17,664 bases of DNA from Planctomycetota bacterium (GTDB taxonomy: Bacteria; Planctomycetota; Phycisphaerae; Sedimentisphaerales; Anaerohalosphaeraceae): NCBI GenBank assembly GCA_030637065.1, contig DAOVVQ010000046.1, positions 1-17,664 of the forward strand, given 5' to 3'. The notes under the pieces are model-generated. The model was given only the letters and a program-made list of their open reading frames with translations. It had not been told where the DNA came from and ran no database searches. A program made the translations under genes and the position numbers. This document shows, in pieces, positions 15,239 to 17,664 of the stretch; the first letter of the stretch is position 1, and each line of letters begins with the position of its first letter.

Positions 15239-16789
15239 TTACGCCACCGGAGGTGTCAGTTGGCTTCGCGTTAGTTTCAGTTCATGGATAATTGTCGCAT
15301 CATCCTGGATCAGCCTGAATGTCACTTCGGGATCGGCCCTGGCCGTCTCGAAAGTAAACTCGCCAAAGGCGTACTTTCCGGAGATGCCGTAGAACTGCGT
15401 AGTCCACTCGGGCTTGGTCGGCGACGGGCCCGTTCTGCCGCCGAGGCTTCCCGCCTCGAATTCGTAGAACTCGAAACCGCCGGGCCGGGGGATTCGGAAT
15501 CCCCGTGCGCCGTGCCGGTCGCCGGAGATCAGCAGAACACCGGCGACCCTGTTCTTTTCGATAAACTTAAATATCCGCTCGCGACCGGCAGGGTCCCAAA
15601 CTCCCCACGAATCCTTTCCGCTCGAAACGTAATCGCTCCACATGGTCCCGCACGACAGGATGATGAACGGTCCCTTGCAGTCGAGCAGTTGCTCTTCGAG
15701 CCAGTCCATCTGTTCGTCGCCGAGGAACGAGCCTTGCTGGCCGGTGCGGAAATACCGCTCGTCGACCATGATGGCGTCGCAGGGTCCGATGCGTGTACGA
15801 AGAAAGACTCCTCGCCGCTCGTCATTGAATCCGTAGGATGGGTTGTTCCATGCGCGGCGAAATACGTCGCAGACCCCCTGCTTGTCCTTGAGGGCAAAGC
15901 CTTTCGGAATGCCCCACAGGTCGTTGTCGAAGTAATCGTGGTCGTCCCAGGTCGTGCAGTTTGGCACCGCGGCGCTGAAATTCTGCCAGGCTGGGAAGAA
16001 GTCGCGTAACAGGTAGTCGCCTCGATGCAGCCCGAAGTGATTCATCCTGTCCTGAACGCCGATATCGCCGCCTAAGAGCATTGCCGTCGGTTTCCGCTTG
16101 CGAATGAGGTTCCACTGTTTCTGGTTGCCAAGACCCCACTTGTGCGGACAGGTGCCGAAGGCTATGCGGACGTAACCCGGAGTCGATTCATCCGGCGCGG
16201 TGGTTATCGCGGCATGGTCCGGGATCTTTATCACTTTGCCGTCGACGAGCACCTTGTACGGATACCTGGTCGAGGGCTTAAGGCCCGTTATCTGGACGAT
16301 GGCGCTGAGGTCATTTTTCACCGTGCTCCTGACGGGCCCGAACGTTTTCGTGCGACCGTTTACCTTCAACTGCACCTCGACCTTGCCCGGCCTAAGCGTG
16401 CGGATCCATACTCTCGCTCCTTTGGAACTGATGCACCCAAGCATTGGGCCGCCGATATGGACGATGCCCTGCTCGTCATAGATCCGCCGGACCTCGCTAT
16501 CGTTTGCAACATCTGCATACGTCGCGTCGGGATTAGCCTCCAATACCTTAAATACAGCCCCGTACCGGCGCTGAACTTCGGCTGGTTGGACGCCCCACTG
16601 GTTGAGCATCTTCAGGTTGCCCGCCAGATGATCCTTTTTATTGGGCCCGATCAGCGATTCCATAGCCTTCTTCATTTTTTTGTCTGCCTCAGTTTCCGAC
16701 GCCATTGACGCAGTTGCATGGAAAGACAGGTGTGCCATCGTTGAAATACCAGCCGCTGCCTTCAGGAATTGCCGTCTTTGCATTTTCAC
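15239..16789 (-). CDS. Tat-exported PhoD-like alkaline phosphatase/phosphodiesterase
   Basis: A 516-residue metallophosphoesterase of the PhoD family, which releases phosphate from phosphomono- or diesters outside the cytoplasm using iron and calcium. A twin-arginine signal is present, QRRQFLKAAAG (4-14), followed by a charged segment of about 80 residues and a fibronectin-like N-terminal domain (115-200, ARVWIRTLRPGKVEVQLKVN). Metal-site motifs follow: FGTCP (211-215, Cys214), GGDIGVQD (240-247, Asp242), WDDHDYFDND (281-290), DERYFR (343-348) and SGDRHGA (422-428). The GTG at 16789 is taken as start because GGAGG (16797-16801) is 7 nt upstream; an ATG at 16783 is 13 nt away. It lies 23 nt after an unknown gene, in an operon. 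Substrate is not predictable. Confidence 0.9.
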   Translation of the reverse strand: MKMQRRQFLKAAAGISTMAHLSFHATASMASETEADKKMKKAMESLIGPNKKDHLAGNLKMLNQWGVQPAEVQRRYGAVFKVLEANPDATYADVANDSEVRRIYDEQGIVHIGGPMLGCISSKGARVWIRTLRPGKVEVQLKVNGRTKTFGPVRSTVKNDLSAIVQITGLKPSTRYPYKVLVDGKVIKIPDHAAITTAPDESTPGYVRIAFGTCPHKWGLGNQKQWNLIRKRKPTAMLLGGDIGVQDRMNHFGLHRGDYLLRDFFPAWQNFSAAVPNCTTWDDHDYFDNDLWGIPKGFALKDKQGVCDVFRRAWNNPSYGFNDERRGVFLRTRIGPCDAIMVDERYFRTGQQGSFLGDEQMDWLEEQLLDCKGPFIILSCGTMWSDYVSSGKDSWGVWDPAGRERIFKFIEKNRVAGVLLISGDRHGARGFRIPRPGGFEFYEFEAGSLGGRTGPSPTKPEWTTQFYGISGKYAFGEFTFETARADPEVTFRLIQDDATIIHELKLTRSQLTPPVA

Positions 16790-16812
16790 AATATAGCCTC
16801 CAATTTTTAAGT

Positions 16813-17487
16813 TTAGTTTTTCTTCGGTCGCCAGTAGAACGTTAGCGCCTCTTCATACTGCCCCATGATCCGCGACTCGTTATACTCGTTGCGGCGTACT
16901 CTGAGATAGGTTCGTGCGAACGGGATCGAAGGGGCAATTTCGATCAGGGCACTGAATCGCGGGGTGTTGTACGTGGATTGATGGTAGAGAAACATTTCGT
17001 GCGAGAAATGCAGGCGTCTGACGGCGTCGAATATCTCGGTCGAGTCGTTGCCTTCGGCCAGTAACGTGGCGATATCGCGCAGGCTTTGCCCGATCTTGAT
17101 CCGGTAATCGCATTCGAGGCCTTCGTGCTCGCGAATCAGCGGGGTGATCGCCCGGGTCTTCTCCGGTGTCAGTTCCATATCCTCGGTCAGCTTTCCGATC
17201 GCCTTGAGGATCGCTTTTTCTTTGGATTCGACCTGCCAGTGGTCGGGGTCCATCCTCGCGAAAATGCCGTAGCCGGGTTTGCCCCACAGAACGGCGATCT
17301 GCCGCGGCGAAAGGATCTCGGCGATGGGTCCGGTGTCGTACCAGCGGGTCTGGCGAACATATTCCCAAACCAGCAGATGCGTCCGAGCCTGTAACAGCGC
17401 GGCCTTCGCTTCCTCTGCGTCGCCCTTTTCGATGGCCTCATCGAGCCGATCCAGCAGGGGCCACTCCGTGGTACTCGTGTCCTTCAA
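16813..17487 (-). CDS. Protein of unknown function in the PhoD operon
   Basis: A 224-residue soluble protein I do not recognise. It begins with a charged helical segment (WPLLDRLDEAIEKGDAEEAK), then WEYVRQTRWYDTGPIAEILS and RQIAVLWGKPGYGIFARM, a helical middle (KAILKAIGKLTEDMELTPEK) and an aromatic end (FSHEMFLYHQSTYNTPRFSA, then TFYWRPKKN). No signal peptide, membrane helix or cysteine cluster is seen; a single Cys is present. The frame has no ATG near its beginning; the only plausible start is a TTG at 17487 that overlaps the upstream stop as TTGA, which points to translational coupling. It lies 23 nt before the phosphatase gene. Coding is supported by the long frame and GC-rich third positions like its neighbours. 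Confidence 0.7.
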   Translation of the reverse strand: MKDTSTTEWPLLDRLDEAIEKGDAEEAKAALLQARTHLLVWEYVRQTRWYDTGPIAEILSPRQIAVLWGKPGYGIFARMDPDHWQVESKEKAILKAIGKLTEDMELTPEKTRAITPLIREHEGLECDYRIKIGQSLRDIATLLAEGNDSTEIFDAVRRLHFSHEMFLYHQSTYNTPRFSALIEIAPSIPFARTYLRVRRNEYNESRIMGQYEEALTFYWRPKKN

Positions 17488-17664
17488 AGCCCCTTTTTTC
17501 GCGCCTCGTTCACGACGGCGCGGATATCTTCGAGGCGCTCGTGACGGTTCAGCTCTGGGGGGGCGAGAGGCGCCTTGCCGCTGACGCGGCTGTTGACCCG
17601 AACCAGCTCGGCCACCTCCTGGACCAGCGCCTGCTCGGACATCCCGATGGCCTCGTCGACGACC
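17484..17664 (-). CDS. C-terminal end of an unidentified protein (partial)
   Basis: The minus strand is open from the right edge to a TGA at 17484-17486, giving 59 residues: VVDEAIGMSEQALVQEVAEL, then VRVNSRVSGKAPLAPPELNR and HERLEDIRAVVNEARKKGL. It is charged and mostly helical. The next gene starts within its stop codon. Too little is visible to name a family; a true start may lie at the internal ATG (17641-17643) or upstream of the window. Confidence 0.6.
   Translation of the reverse strand, partial: VVDEAIGMSEQALVQEVAELVRVNSRVSGKAPLAPPELNRHERLEDIRAVVNEARKKGL

Overview
The window looks like chromosomal DNA from a planctomycete, most likely a Phycisphaerae/Sedimentisphaerales-type bacterium. 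This is an inference. It rests on an ECF sigma factor coupled to a membrane protein with an H-X9-DG-like pseudopilin ending, an exported methyltransferase-like/PQQ-propeller fusion, a Tat-exported PhoD-like enzyme, a CxC...CxxW sulfotransferase, and interspersed AT-rich repeats in otherwise GC-rich coding DNA. No phage, transposase, CRISPR or obvious defence genes are visible; most of the window is housekeeping.

Layout. (1) 1-1575, + strand: the end of a transketolase gene followed after 11 nt by a phosphofructokinase, a small central-carbon operon. (2) 1619-2569, - strand: a sulfotransferase that converges on it. (3) 2838-3539, +: a lipoprotein-type cyclophilin with a good promoter and a short terminator. 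(4) 3784-5468, +: an ECF sigma factor and, overlapping it by 1 nt, a single-pass membrane protein whose cytoplasmic part resembles an anti-sigma domain and whose outer part is pseudopilin-like. (5) 5465-6430, -: a short-form QueG whose stop codon overlaps the preceding gene's stop. (6) 6646-7521, +: S-methyl-5'-thioadenosine phosphorylase, then a strong hairpin and priA (7587-9968), then tRNA-Pro(CGG) with its own promoter. (7) 10383-14927, -: a 1070-residue exported methyltransferase-like/beta-propeller protein followed by a tagaturonate epimerase-family (UxaE-like) protein. (8) 14928-15238: a gene-free stretch with an inverted CAGGAT repeat. (9) 15239-17664, -: a tight cluster of a partial gene, a gene of unknown function (TTGA overlap) and a PhoD-like phosphatase with a Tat signal.

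Functional reading. Regions 1, 5 and 6 cover sugar phosphate metabolism, queuosine salvage/synthesis, methylthioadenosine recycling and replication restart. Regions 4 and 7 are the least described. Region 4 is a candidate envelope-sensing sigma/anti-sigma pair whose sensor is a pseudopilin-type domain. Region 7 is a candidate two-gene unit linking an exported propeller protein to uronate metabolism. Neither is shown to be a new system; both are built from recognisable parts in combinations that lack an assigned role.
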